NCBI RefSeq assembly: GCF_017654505.1
Contig: NC_054548.1
Location: 22,022,447-22,086,446 of the forward strand
DNA length: 64,000 nt
Direction of reading: 5' to 3'
Source: Polyodon spathula
Lineage: Eukaryota; Chordata; Actinopteri; Acipenseriformes; Polyodontidae
Shown: positions 49,707 to 63,400 of the stretch, piece by piece
How the letters are laid out: the number at the start of each line of letters is the position of its first letter
How positions within the stretch are numbered: position 1 is the first letter of the stretch
Notes under the pieces: model-generated
Seen by the model: only the letters and a program-made list of their open reading frames with translations
Databases searched by the model: none
What the model was told of the DNA's origin: nothing
Translations under genes and position numbers: made by a program

Positions 49707-52700
49707 TGGGTTGCACTTTCATCCAGATTATTTATGCTAAGACTGGTTTAGATTGCAATAGATTTAACTAAATTAAGCAGCGATGGATTTGTCACAGAAA
49801 TTGGGGTGACAACCACCGATTTTCAGTATTTATATCTATGATCTTGGGCCACGATGCCAATCAGTGGAATGGCGATTGAAATGGCTTCCATTTATTCCAG
49901 ACTTAGCCCTCAGATGGAAAGGTCGAGCCCATTGTTTCCAGACCCTGGAGAGTTTACTGCTCATCCATCATGTCTTATCAGTTAGAGCTGTAGTGAGTGG
50001 CCAACACAATTCTGATCTCCTCAAGTCTAAGCTAACAGATGGTATCAGAGTCAAATACCAATGGCTTCCAAGCTGCAGTATCATGCTGCAGCATGCCCGT
50101 GTGATTCCTGATGCTGTCAGTTTAACCAGAACAGGTGCTCTTGTCCTGCAGAGGGAATTACTCTCCTATCCTAGTTATCAGTTTTCTAACACAAAACGCA
50201 GTAAACACTATGGAGAATAAATGCTGAAGTTAGTAGTGGTCGTTTGGGAATCAAATGGCTCTCCAACTGAACAGGTTATCATTTTTTAGGAAAAGATGAA
50301 CCCATGACATATTGCAATTTACTATTTTTCATATTTCTAGTTGAACTTGCCCCAGAATCATTAAGCCCTGTGATCAAATCATCATTTTCTGCTATTTGTG
50401 CAACAGAATATTTCTGTTGCCGCTTTCTACTCATACAACATAAATTATAAGTCTAAAAAGGGTTTATTGAGCTGACAGTGTGTGTCAGGGATGAGCAAAC
50501 CTGAAATTGTGTAGGAGAAATCTGCACAGCAATAATGTGGCCATCCTATCACATAATTATAAAGCACTATTTCCTCAGAATGCATTAATCAAATGTTTTG
50601 GTTCTATGTCAATTTTGCCCTCAGATCAATATCTCTTTTAATAAACCCTCCATCCCAAAGCAGGCTGGGTTAAAGCATTATGGATTACAATATTTGTTAT
50701 GTATATTGGAATGGGTTTGACTTTTCTTTGTGTACTGTGTGGTTTTAATCAAAGTTGATAGCAATGAGAAGTTGTCTCCAACTAAAAACAAGACAAAACA
50801 GAAACTACTGGTTTTGTGCAGAAGTGCCTACATTACAAAAGCCACCATAATATCTGTCACTCCTGATATGTTTCTTTCGGAAAGGTGAAGGGTGAGTTGG
50901 ACTTGAGAATTGAACAGTATTTTCTCTGCCAGGATGGAAGTATAACATCATAAATAATGATACATGAATTTAATACATCTTATTTTTAAATATATTGCAT
51001 GTGATATGCTTATCTCAGACGATATTAAATATATCTCCCTTCCAATTGCTTTGATTAATTATTCATGTGATATTATGTGTCCAATGACTATGAAAACTAA
51101 TGCTATGTAATGAAAGTCAAATAAACCATCCCCTTAAAGTAAAGTTCTTTCAATACATAGAAATAGTCAGGCATAGTAACCATAGAGTAGTAAAGTTTAA
51201 ATTTGGACAGTAATTGGCTTGATTTTACATTGCTTTCACCATAGGTAGTTATACTTTACCATACCTTGCTGTGATTTATCATGCTTTTACAAAGGAAAGA
51301 ACACTGTGTTTATCTAATTTAAGACATTTTACTAAGGAACTATTATTTAACAAAAGAAACTGATGGAACAAAATAAAACATGCCTTGTTGAAAAAGACTG
51401 TTAAATCTTCATTTTATTTTTCACCAGCCCAAAGCATTCAATGATTGTTACTGTAGTTCATGTCTACTTTCTGTGTAGCAAAGTACCATTGTTGTACAAT
51501 GTAGAGAATATTCATTATTTGTAACTGAACATTATCTATCCTTCATGAATTATAGAAGGTAAACAATGCTGGCATTTACTGCCACTTCAACCAGCCATGG
51601 AAATGCAGGGACTGGTAATGTTAGCTTTTAATCCCAAGGCTTTTTGTGTACATTCATTTAATGCAGAAGCACTGAATAGGCATTCTGTGCTCCATGAATT
51701 ATTAAAGAGCTGAGGAATGACAATTAGCTTGGCAGCCAGCTCTGACTTTTTATGCAGAATTTGCCCTGTCATTCTAATTGTCATCTTGTTTTCATAGACT
51801 AAAAGGCGTTGCATGTATAAACTTTTTTATTCCCCTATCTAAAATTCTGATTAATTGGCAACCATTTCTGGCTACAATATATTGATGCATCCCCCTGTTC
51901 TATATTAAATCTGGTATCAGAAAAGAAGTGTCAGTGTATAACAAGAAGCTGCATTAAAAACTTTCATGAAACTGTCATGAGGTGGAAAATAGACTTTATA
52001 AAATGTGTAAAATAATTGCTTATAGTATTCCATGCATGTATGTCTGCCAGACTGGAATTTTGCCAACGCAACACAAACACAATCAACTATACTATAACTG
52101 TGGATTATATTTATGGCTTTCTATATTACAGATTTCATAACTACCTGTGTCTCTTATAGAACCTTGTTTATAGTGTTCCATAAGTGATATTGTATAGTGT
52201 TATAGTGTTTAGAGTGTTCATAAACATTCTCATGTGTTAGCTGTGCTTTAAGTAACATTTTTTAACAGAATTCTTTAAAATTGTGTTATTAATAGGTACT
52301 AATATCCCATTGCTATTTCTTTGTTATTTGTTGAGCTAGTACTGAGCAACTGTACTTGCTACTTTGGAACAATGTGGTAGATACCTAGTCTGGGCCCTGG
52401 GGAAAAGGGTGATGCTCCTGGTCAGTTTTTTTTTTTTTGCACTGTATAATCTAGGCTAGGACTACACATTAGGCGGGGGTATTGCTTTTAGTTTCAGTTT
52501 CATCTTTAATCTCAAACATTCCTATTTTAACACCACTATGGTATTGTATACATAAGCACCCATTGTGCTGAAGCCGAGGGCATTTAATATAATGAGAAGG
52601 GCCTTCCCAGATGGTGAAGCCTGTTCTATTGCTGTTACTGCAGAAAACAAAGGTTTTCTGTTTGTTGTTTTTTATATTGATTTTATGTGCTAGTTTTAGT

Positions 52701-53183
52701 TATTGATGCATGCAGATGTTTTCCTCAATATTCATAAGGTACTCAGAATGTCATATGTGGTCTGGAAGCATTCCTTCAATATCCCATTTAGAAATGGCTT
52801 TTACAATATTAACATTTCTAAGTAATAACTTTATACTATATATATATATATACCTCGTAAAGGCGAACGTGGTTCGAGATCTGTTTATTTATTTTTTTTA
52901 ATCTACCTCTTTAAAATTATAAAATATGGAAAAGAATAAAATAAACATTTTCATTTGTTATTAGAATTTGCAAGTTTATATTTACCAATCAAGTTAAAGG
53001 AAATCCATTTTCAAATTTGAATTATGGCAGTCTATCTCTATTTGTTTCTGAAAACTAGTAAATTAAAAAACAAACAACAAATGTAACTGATGTTTTGTGA
53101 AATTTTAATTGCAGCTTCATCATGTATTATTATTTTTTTTATATAAGCTGCTATTAGAATAGCTGTGGCATAATTAAAATGAC
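49707..53183. other. AT-rich non-coding DNA
   Basis: No gene or repeat family recognised. ORFs such as 49864-50220 and 51587-51814 have no family resemblance. Confidence 0.5.
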
Positions 53184-53191
53184 AAGTAAAG

Positions 53192-53327
53192 CAGGGGCAC
53201 TGGAACAATTTTTAGAGCGTGGATGCTGAAAGCCATTGAACAAAACTGTAACCTTGTATATAATGGGAGCCATGCAAAGCCAGGGGGTGCTGCTGCACCC
53301 CCAGCACCCCTAGTTCCAGCGCCCTTT
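53192..53327. mobile_element. hAT-type MITE (136 bp) with intact target duplication
   Basis: A perfect 8-bp direct repeat aagtaaag borders it (53184-53191 and 53328-53335), the hAT signature. The ends are inverted: CAGGGGCACTGGAAC against AAAGGGCGCTGGAAC (reversed right end). The interior has the motif 'gggggtgctgctgcaccccc', a strong local hairpin. It has no coding capacity. Confidence 0.92.
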
Positions 53328-53335
53328 AAGTAAAG

Positions 53336-53525
53336 TGGGTGAAATTCATAAAATTCAATGACCAGTGATGTTATCTTGCAACGTCATGATAACTGATTTT
53401 GTGACATTGCAGTACCTTTTTAGAATCTATAGCAGTTTAGTGCTCATGTGTAGACAAGTAGCCACACAGCATGGATTTTGAAGCAGTAGTCTTTTTTTCT
53501 ACTCATTAGCACTTTTTTTTCTCAT

Positions 53526-53558
<33 letters not shown>

Positions 53559-55387
53559 CATTTTGAAGAGCAGTGAAAAGGTATTTAAGGAGTAATCCAC
53601 AAAAAAAGAATAATTTTAACAATGTCAAAACTTTTCCCTGATTGTGTAATAAAGTTTCCAGATGTACTGTCATGCGATGCCTGAATCATATCAGACAAGA
53701 AAAGTTTTCAGGGAATTAAAAAAAAAAAAAATCATATTTGTCTTCATTTCAGCCATTTGAGAACTGGATTAACTAGGCAATACATAGCTGACTAAACTGA
53801 TGTTAACACAAATTCCCCAAAACTGATAAAAAAAACACAAGTCAGAGGTTAATAGGCATAAGAGTTTACAAAATGTACTTGACCTAAAGTCCTGGAGGAA
53901 AAGATTACTTGTATCTTCAGAACTAAGTACAATTACTAGTTTATTCCAGAATGTAGCCTCACTGCAATCCAAGTGTGGGTTCAGGACTGAAACCCAGTGG
54001 ATGACCTTGGTACTTGCTGTTTTGTCAATCAGCTGTTTTCACTAAGCAAGCATAAGCAGTGGATGTTGCCAAGCTACTGAACCTCAGAGAGTTCAGTCTG
54101 ACTGATCTCCGTCTGGCCTTGTCTGGCGCCTGACCAGTAGTTGTTCCTGTGGCACAGTGAGGAAAAGGAGACAATTTTCTTCCATAGCTAGTGTGAGTGC
54201 AAAGGCCAATGCAACATTCCCCTTGGGTCCCCAGCCAAAACAAGCAACTCAGCAAAGCCGTGATTTTAACCAGCAAACTCCTGATTGCATGACTCACATT
54301 TAGTGTTTAGTAAGACTTTACTACAGGAATAGCATCTACATATCTTATGCACTTCCTCTGAGTTCTGAAGTAATTCCTTTTGAATTCCACCCCGTTAATT
54401 CATCATGATTTAAAAAATAGTTTCCCCCTTTCCCTCTGTCCATTTTTAATGAATTCACTAACTCATAGTCACCCAGAAGTGTTAATTTAGGCATGAATAC
54501 ATGCCTTATAGATGTGACAAATATGTTATAAAGGAACATGGCATGAATACAGTTAATTTAACCCATATGAATTAACAGGGCTGAATTGAAAATGAATTAA
54601 TTCAGAAATCATAGGAAGTTCAAAGGATATTCAGGAGTTATTCATGTGGTATTCAGACAGAATTTATTATCAATTTAGAGCCATTATTTTAAAGGGTTAC
54701 CGTGTGAATCGTGGGTGAGCCTTTGTGTATTAACCCCCGTCAGGATTGCATATCCCTTGTGATGGGAATATGGGAGAAACGACTTTCTGACGACTGCCTG
54801 TATTGCACATCACATTTTTATATATGTTGTAGCCATAAAATTGCTTGTCCAATAGTGATGAACCCCAGTTATTGGGTGTATAAGAATCATGTCTGTTACT
54901 TATAAATAGTTCAATTTATACAGTTTTAATTAAATTTAAGAAGCAAGATACTGTACTGTACTGTTGGGTGGAGATTGTTGATTGCGTAATATTTTACATT
55001 GTTTTAAAGTTATTTTTATTCTTACTTTATCACATTTACTTACCTTTAAGCTGGTCAATGACTTGATTTCCTCCACACTAACTTCATCCTGTTTTTGGAG
55101 CAGTTTCCATGGAAATGAAAAGATAGGAGAACAAAGACACCACAGACCATTTCTTCTCTCCAACATGTCACATCATGTAGAAACGAACCAGCTTAGAGAA
55201 AAAAGGAAATGATAGAAGGAAAAAAATGAACCATAAATATAAAACATAATTGAAATCAACCTAATAATGATTATTTCTTTCTGTATAAATGCTATCAAAG
55301 GATTATTTTTAACCTGCTTTTCTAAAAACAACAGTGGATTCACATTAAGAAAAAATAGTAAATTACATACAAAACATGTAAAATGTA

Positions 55388-55465
<78 letters not shown>

Positions 55466-56273
55466 CATGTGCAATTACAGATTTTATTTTTGTGTTATTA
55501 TCAATTATTCATAAATACAAATCACGCTATTATCAAAAAACACAGCATCAATGAGTTAATTTATGCGTTTTATTTACTTTTATGTAAAACCCATGGTTAG
55601 TTTCAGTGGCGCTGAAGAGGTGGTGTATACACACTGCTTATTTATTATTGGCCCATTAGGGGAATTTTGAGGGGCAGAAGGAAAACAAAAGTGAAGGGGC
55701 AGACAAGAGCTTTGCAGTTCTATTCCTGTCTTTAATTACTGATCTGTTTTAGATTGTAGCACATGCATAATGCACACCCACTTAGATAATTTCCAGGCTG
55801 CATTCTACTTGACTTTACTAAACTAATGAGTGGTTTCTGTGGGATGCTGCAGACATAAGTATTTAAACTAACAAACTGGTCTCTCTGTGTTTATACATAT
55901 TGTAATTACTGTGACTTGTCTAGGTCTGGTCAAGATATATTAAGTACGTTAAATCTAGCAGTAAGAAATACATCTTCATTACAGCCTCTGGCATGTCAAT
56001 TATGGTGTCATCAGAAGATGCTATTTCTTTTATATCAGGATAAGTGTATTCATAATGCTTTTGCCAATGGAGCAAGTATATAATGTATAGAATGTAGCCC
56101 TATAAGAGTTAGAATGTCTTGCCAAAACACTTTCAATAGATAACCTGCTGGAAATTTAAGGCACCTCTTGGAACTGGCAAAGCCAGTTTTAAAGAGTGGC
56201 ATCACTGTCAGTGATATACTTTAGTTATTCAACAGCATTTAATTGATAAAAAGGGCCATTTACACACACACAG

Positions 56274-56309
<36 letters not shown>

Positions 56310-56817
56310 GCTACATATTTCAGTGTAGTTCAGTAGTTGGTGTACTGAATACTGTATGTAATATCTGTTGATGGCTAATAAGAATCATTTTAATTATCTT
56401 CACAGAGCAATTCAGAGACTGATCAGGTCTTCCCACTCTTTTTGGATGTTCAGGAGTTTTGACACACTACACTGATTACACTGAACACTGCTGAAGGTCA
56501 AAGGAACATTTCACAAATCCTTCACAGCTACAGTCTAGTTTTATTTTATTTTTATCCATTGCTCATGAAGCTCTATCTGAGGCCCTAAAAGATTACTTTC
56601 CATTCTTTTCTTGCAACACCAACAGCTGAACCTCAGCTTATTTCAGCAACACTGGAAAGACAGCTTCATTATTTAGATTCTATTTCCTCTACACGCCTAG
56701 TGACTGCTGAGTCATTTAAAAAGGAGACGTAGTGGTTGACATATCGGGTCAGATTATCAAAGCTTTTAATTCTTATGTAAGGGTGGTGGGCAATTCACTA
56801 ACAAGGAGACTTTTAGT
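53336..56817. other. AT-rich non-coding DNA with simple repeats
   Basis: Contains poly-A runs (53529-53558, 56278-56308) and the (AAT)n array at 55388-55463. A less AT-rich stretch at 54040-54300, open on the minus strand, does not match a family I can name. Confidence 0.5.
55388..55463. repeat. (AAT)n microsatellite
   Basis: About 25 uninterrupted AAT/ATA units; the poly-Asn ORF through it is an artefact. Confidence 0.97.
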
Positions 56818-57481
56818 TGTAACGCCGCTCAGGCGCACTGATTTATTTCAGCTCACAGAGGGCGCTGTTGTCAGTGGCTTTAGTACCGGTAATGGTAAAC
56901 AAGACTGCAGTTATACCAGTCCAGGTACACAGTCCAATGCAGGTGCTCTGGAAATAATAAATCATAATGGACAAAAGGTGAAAGAAAAAGGGAAAGTAAA
57001 ACACAGTAATAAAACTACAAAATAAAGGTGCTGCACTCGGCAGCATCACCCCAGCTGTCGCTATCCACATGACCCAGGTCTCCGTCCTACACCACAGTGT
57101 TCCCTTCACCTATACATGTTTTGGGGTCTGCCGAAGGATTCCTCGATTTCTGCAATCTTTCCTTTTCCAATGGTTTTTTTTAGTTATTTAGTTTGTTTTT
57201 GTTTCGTCGGCCGTGCTCGGTCCGGCAATCCCAGCTTCCGCCAGCTGGCTCGTTTCATCCTAGGCGGCAGCCTGAGGGAACACAGAGCGTAATCTTTATA
57301 GGACCAGCAATCCCCCAAGGCCTGCCTCTCAGCCACTCAGAGAGAGGGAGAGCCACACACCCTCTCCCCCACCTCTCCGTGTCACTGCCATGACTGACAG
57401 ACAAATATTGTAAGGCTGCTGTCCTCTTCCTGCAGCACTATGAATGCGCCTGGAGGGTCAGTGCAGGTCTTCCCTGTTACA
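56818..57481 (-). mobile_element. Solo LTR (664 bp)
   Basis: It starts TGTAACGCCG and ends CCCTGTTACA; inverted TGTAAC/GTTACA ends with TG...CA. On the minus strand a TATA-like 'cctataaag' is followed by a GC-rich leader and an 'aataaat' signal close to the end. No target duplication was found (flanks ttagt / attct). It is CpG-containing and GC-rich relative to both sides. Confidence 0.7.
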
Positions 57482-60400
57482 ATTCTGTACATGGTTTGCA
57501 ACAGGTTTTCTTTTCATTTTGTGATAAACTATACCATTGTGTAATTTAAGAGCTTTTTTTTAATATACCTTTGTTGTACATTTACAGGCAGATAAACAAT
57601 AGCTTATTATACAACAAAGGCACATGCTTGTATTATGAAACAAACAACAAAAAAAGGTTTTCATTTACTTTACTCAGTTTGAGGTGGCATTTCTCAACAA
57701 CTGCTGCACAAAATGTACTCAGCAGCATATTCTGCTGAAAGCGATATAAGAGTGGTGTCACACTGTTGTCTATGTGGGATCATGCACATTATTATTAAAA
57801 CTATTATCTCAACAGCTGCAATGTCAGTGTAGCAACCCTAACCCTGACCCGGACCCTAACCCCAACCATGACCCCAGTCCCAACCCCAGTGCAGTCAGAA
57901 GGTGAAGAGGTTGGTTGGTGTCACACCAGACTTGCTACTCAGTGGTAGAATAAAATGTGGTCACATCTGTATCAGTTCTGTTGATAAAAACAATTGTAGA
58001 CTACAACGTCCTGTCAGCTGAATTACAAAAGATGAGTTGTGATAGAACTGCAAGAAAGACAGGAATGTAAGATTTTGCACAAAGCTGCACTATTAAATAC
58101 ATCTGCCCTATTGTTAGTAGTGAGCAGTTTCAGTTGTTTGACTGCAGCAGTCCGAGCACAGCTGTTTAGGGCCCTGGATATAACTGAAACTGGAACCTTT
58201 TGCAATAACTGGCTTGTAGGTGGTATTTACAAGTGTATTGTGTTTTTGATTGATGACATACAATGAGCTGGCAGTACAGAGATCACCTGTATAGAATGAC
58301 CGTGTCTATATAGAACAATTTAAAGTTGTTCCTTGAGTGTATATTAAAGGCAGATTGCACTGCATTTCATGTGATCAATATTTAACTTTTGTTCATGAAG
58401 TAACAAGTGGGGCACAGCTCTTAAAAAAAATTCTTTTGTAGGATGTCTGACAAAAAGCTTTTATTTGTAACTCTTTGCTAATTTATAAATGTATTTGCTT
58501 TTCCTTTCCTTTGTTATTATCTGTTTTTTATATATTGCCTTGCAAACAAAGTTATGTTGCTGCCCAAGGCTATATATAGTACCAAAGTCAAAGAAGCTGA
58601 AAATATATTTATTTAAATACTGATAAGCATTAAGTGAAGTTTTTTTCGTATTATATATTATATTATCGTGAGGACTAATGAAGTGATATTTCACAATGGC
58701 CTTTTTAAACAACAATTGGGAAAACTTAATTAAGACAGATGGTGCAGACAGTTCTTGTTAAATTACCACCGATACTGTAAAATATACAGTACTGTGCAGT
58801 ACACCTGTATGTAATGTTGCTATTATGTATTTATTTATTTTTTAAATAATGGTAGGGATGACAGCATTTTTCTCGACATGTCTTCTCCCAGATCTGTCCT
58901 TAGTCTCCTAATTTGTCTACTCATGTAGACAACACTATCTAGTCACACATACAGTATGTACTGTAGACAGAACAAAGGCTTTGATAGTTTTGTATGGGCA
59001 TGTTATATCAAGCAATCATCTCCTCTGTGTCTAGAAAAAACTATCACACACTTTATTCTCCGAAGCTACTGTTAAACAGAGTTCTATTCAATTGCATTAA
59101 AGTAACCCAAGCTTTAGTCTACAACTGTTCACACCCTGGTGGTTTTAGCAGCAATGCCTTGACAGCTACTGAGTTTTTGCCAGATTTACCATAAGCTTTC
59201 CCAAGATAAAGTATAAAGCATTTTTTTAAAGTAAGTAACTTGTGCGCATTTGAGAAACACTGTTGTTTTGTCTTTATACTATGAACATGCTAAGGTATAC
59301 CTTAGCTAGTGTTCTGAAAACTTCAACTGTCAGTGAGTCATGTGTCAGATTTCTCAGTGATCTGTACTGTATCTCAACAGTAGGTCCTTTCCACTGATTG
59401 ACAGCTATGAAGAGCTGTATTTCAAATGTATATCCCAGGGTTCAATACCATGTTGCATAACAGATATAAGATATTACAGCACCCTGTAACTACTGGTACT
59501 TCAACGATGTTCATACTGTAGAGTCACAAACCCTACAAACTGTCTAATTTACAAATAATTTAGCACCTTTATTAACAGTAAATGGTTTAAATAGGTAAAT
59601 TATTAAATAGTAATACACAGGTGTGCAGGGTGAGTAGTACATCCAGGGGAGCAGAGGCTTGTGTCTTGGCCGTACAAAGCCATCAGACTCTGGGGATTCC
59701 AGAGGAGGCATGGAATTGGCTGGTGATGCTGCAGGTTAGCCCTTTAAACTCAAAGCCATTTTTGCCTATGTTTGCCAAATGGCCTTTTCCCCTGTAAAAA
59801 GCAGATTTCTGAATGTCCTAGAAGCATGTTATTTAAATCAAAATTTAAAGTATACATTTTCATTTCATATTATGTTGGAATCTATAATAAAAAGTACTTC
59901 CAAGACTCACTGATGAGAAAATGTGAAAAAAAAAAAAAACACATTTACAAAAATTATCAGTTTATTGAAAAATAAACCATGAAAATATGTATCTTTTTTT
60001 GGAGAAGTTTATATTATAGCCCTATATGATAAGAAGTTTCACATAACATTTCAGCCCAATAGCACCAAAAATGACCAGAATAACAGAATGTGAACATTGT
60101 TTGCAATTTCTGATTTTTTTTTTTTTTATCCAAACATTATTGGAGAACAGAAAACATCTATATACATGTATAACTAATAAACTATATACATTTTCTGATG
60201 CCACTTTGAATGTCTCTTACTACAGTGCGTCTCTGTGCACACGCCCCTCTTTGAAGTTTGATGTGCGCAGGGCTCTAAAATCCTTGTTTGGCCCAGTATC
60301 ACATCGAATTTGGTCTTGAACTGAAGCCTGACTCCTCGTCTGTCGAACAAAAAAAGAATCATCGCTGACAGATGTTCCTGGACGGAGCAAGAAAGCAAAC

Positions 60401-63400
60401 GATAAGTGGCCTGCCGGCAGACCAAACATATTCCTGTATACCGGAGTTTAAAGGGTTAGGGATACTAAATCGACATTGCACTAGCAAACATATGCACTCA
60501 AAGCGGACTCCTGCTGTGCTGGCCTTTTGCCTCTAGGGTCCTAATTCTCAGCAACATCCGTTGCAAAGCTACTGGGTGTAAAGAGGCAACTGGCTTGGTC
60601 ATGGGATCAGATGACTCCCACTGGGGGGAAAATAATTGGGCTCACCTCATTTTTCCATTACAAATGCTTTATAAATACTAAAGCATTTTGTTTAACATCT
60701 CTAATCTTTACCTTATTTTATTATGTGGGCTCTACATTGACACACTTCACACTTAAAACACCCTTTGTTTTACACTTCCTTTTCACTTACTAATTATCTT
60801 CTAATTGTGTTCTCCTTCTCCAGCTCAGGCTTAATTTAGAATCAGCTGTGGTTGTATTCTGAACACATTCAATTAGTTTTTTTTCTTTCTTTTTTCCAGT
60901 ACAGAAATAGGATGTGATATTTCAAATAAAGTCAACATGAAAAAAAAAAAAAAAATTCTTGTTAATAAAGGCAGTAAATCAGTCTACTGAAACACTGCTT
61001 GACAACCACAAACATTTTCCATAAGACTGTGACGAAAAAGTGCAACTGTGCATTATTTTGTAGCACATTTACAAATTATATGACACATATATGCTTTTTG
61101 ACATTTACAGCAATGTAGATATGGTTACTGAAGTGAAAAAACTATAGGCAGCGTGTCATGGAATTTTTTTTTTATAGGTCTGTGATTTTTGTAAACTGCA
61201 AAGATAGAAAGAAAGAAAGATTAATTGAAAACCTTATCCATACTATAATATAATACCACCAGACAATAAAACAGTGAAGGGAATGCATCGGTCAATCTTG
61301 CTAGATATATTTGGGAATTTTCTATTGTTGTCACCAGAAAATGGTGACAATGTTGGAATTAGTACAGTATGCTATGAACGAACAGTCATGGTGTATCCTC
61401 GATTAATCCCATGGGGGCTATCTGTCATTCCTGTTAAATGTCAAACAGTAGCACAGTGTCACTTAGGAAGATTGACTCTTATTGAGCAACAAACACCATT
61501 TTCTGCAGAATCAGGTTTTCAGCAGAGGCTCCCCATTAAAGTAATAACCAAGACCAATCTGAAGAGACAAGGCTCTGTGGAAGTATGGCTGCCCTTTCAT
61601 TTTCTGGTGACAATTCGTAAATATATGCTGTATATCAAGGCTGATATTTAAATGAATAATTAATTCTCTTTACTGTCTCATAATCAGATCTGGTTAAAAT
61701 ATCTCTCAACATTTGTAGTATAAGGAAACTACACCACCAGAAGGACTACTACTACTACACCAGAAGGACTTTGCTTGTTACGTTTTTATTGCTAACATGC
61801 TCATTATACGCTAGTTAATGCACTTTTATCTTTACCTTAACCTTATTTTATAACTTTACTGAATTATATCTTTCTATATCAAGATGGCACATTTTGATTA
61901 ATTGGTCGATTCACATTTTAGTCACTACGTGCAGACTAGCACACACGTTCAGTTTCTTTTCAATAAGAATGTGTCTTTAATCATATTATCTATGTATCAG
62001 ACCAATTACAAATCTTTATACCAGTGAATACATTTACACATTTTTAAATAACCAGATGCCTTTTTGGACTATGTACTGTACAGCAGCAGAAGCCACCAAC
62101 TGAAGATTGGATAATTATCCTGTCAAATTTTAATTTCAGAAAGCTGCTATTTTAGATGTATATGTCTAATGTCTGGTCACAAATTACATAGTTTATAGTT
62201 TCAGCTCAGTCTCTAAACAAAGAGTTGTTCAAACTAATAAAGCAGCCATGACTGTATTTAACACCGCCTTATTCAGTTGACTTTAGTGAAGTCTGTGTCA
62301 TTATACTGGCAGATTGTGTCAGGCTGTTTAAGAGACCTATCTTTCTCTAAGTGCTTCTGAGGGAATGACCTCCTGGTCAGCTTTAAAGCAGTGCATTGTA
62401 ATCTGACAAATATCCTCTGTCCCCTGTCAGTCCAAAATGGCACACACAACATTCTACAGCCAAACCTGATGGAAGCTTCATTTCAAATAAAATTATTTTG
62501 ACTTGAGGCTGAATACAGAGCAGTTACTATATTTTGTTGTGTTAGGTTTTTTTTGGATCTTCAGGGAAAACGTAGAAATACACAGAGAAAGAAGTGAGTC
62601 TTAGAGTAGCAGAGAAACTCAACGAAACAAAGCAAGTAATCGGTTGAAAGATAAATTATAATGACTTCTTATCAAGGTAGATTTTCATATCAGGTATTAC
62701 TTATCTGTTAATTTGCTTTACTGTAAAGATCCACGTGCTTGTAATGAGTGCTTTGAATTTGAATGCGATTTTCCTTAGAGAAAGCGAAGTGGGGCTTTGG
62801 CATCGAGATAAATGAACGAAGCTTGTGATTTGAATGTAAGACTCTCTTAACATTCCTCAGCTGGTGCACCTAGATTGGACAAGCGTCTTGTAATCTGCCA
62901 CTCATCTGTTGAAGTACACCGTATTCATTTGTCTTGTTGTCAGTCTACTTGGGACCTGCAAGCTTTTTTAAATTTTACCAGTGTACCAAGGCACTTAGAA
63001 TTATCAAAGCAAGGAGTGATCCTGCAGGTTTTTTTTTAATTTTTTTTTTTTAAAGCTTTGGAAAATTATTAACTCTGCATGCTCTAAATACCTGCTTATA
63101 AAAATAAAAAAAAAGTTTTCTGTTAGTAAGTTTCAGTTCCAACTAATTAAATATAGAGAAAACTGCTGCTGAATGGTGTGTTAGTTTCACATTCCATTTA
63201 TAATTTTGCTGTATGAGTATGGCAAGGCCGTTAAAAGGGGCTAGTCCTAAATTGTCCGCTTTACAGATATTTTAATTTGTCGATTCATTATCTACAATAA
63301 GAATCCTATATTTAATGCATTTTCTCATATCACATGATGCTATCATTTAGAGATTTTGGGGTGCTGTACAGTATCCTGTGGTGTATAAAACATTTAAATA

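Noticed and set aside
55267..55554. Poly-Asn ORF
   Set aside because: Translation of the AAT microsatellite.
58935..58970. Palindrome tacagtatgtactgta as an operator-like site
   Set aside because: TACAGTA/TACTGTA words are common throughout this AT-rich window, so the short palindrome is not informative.
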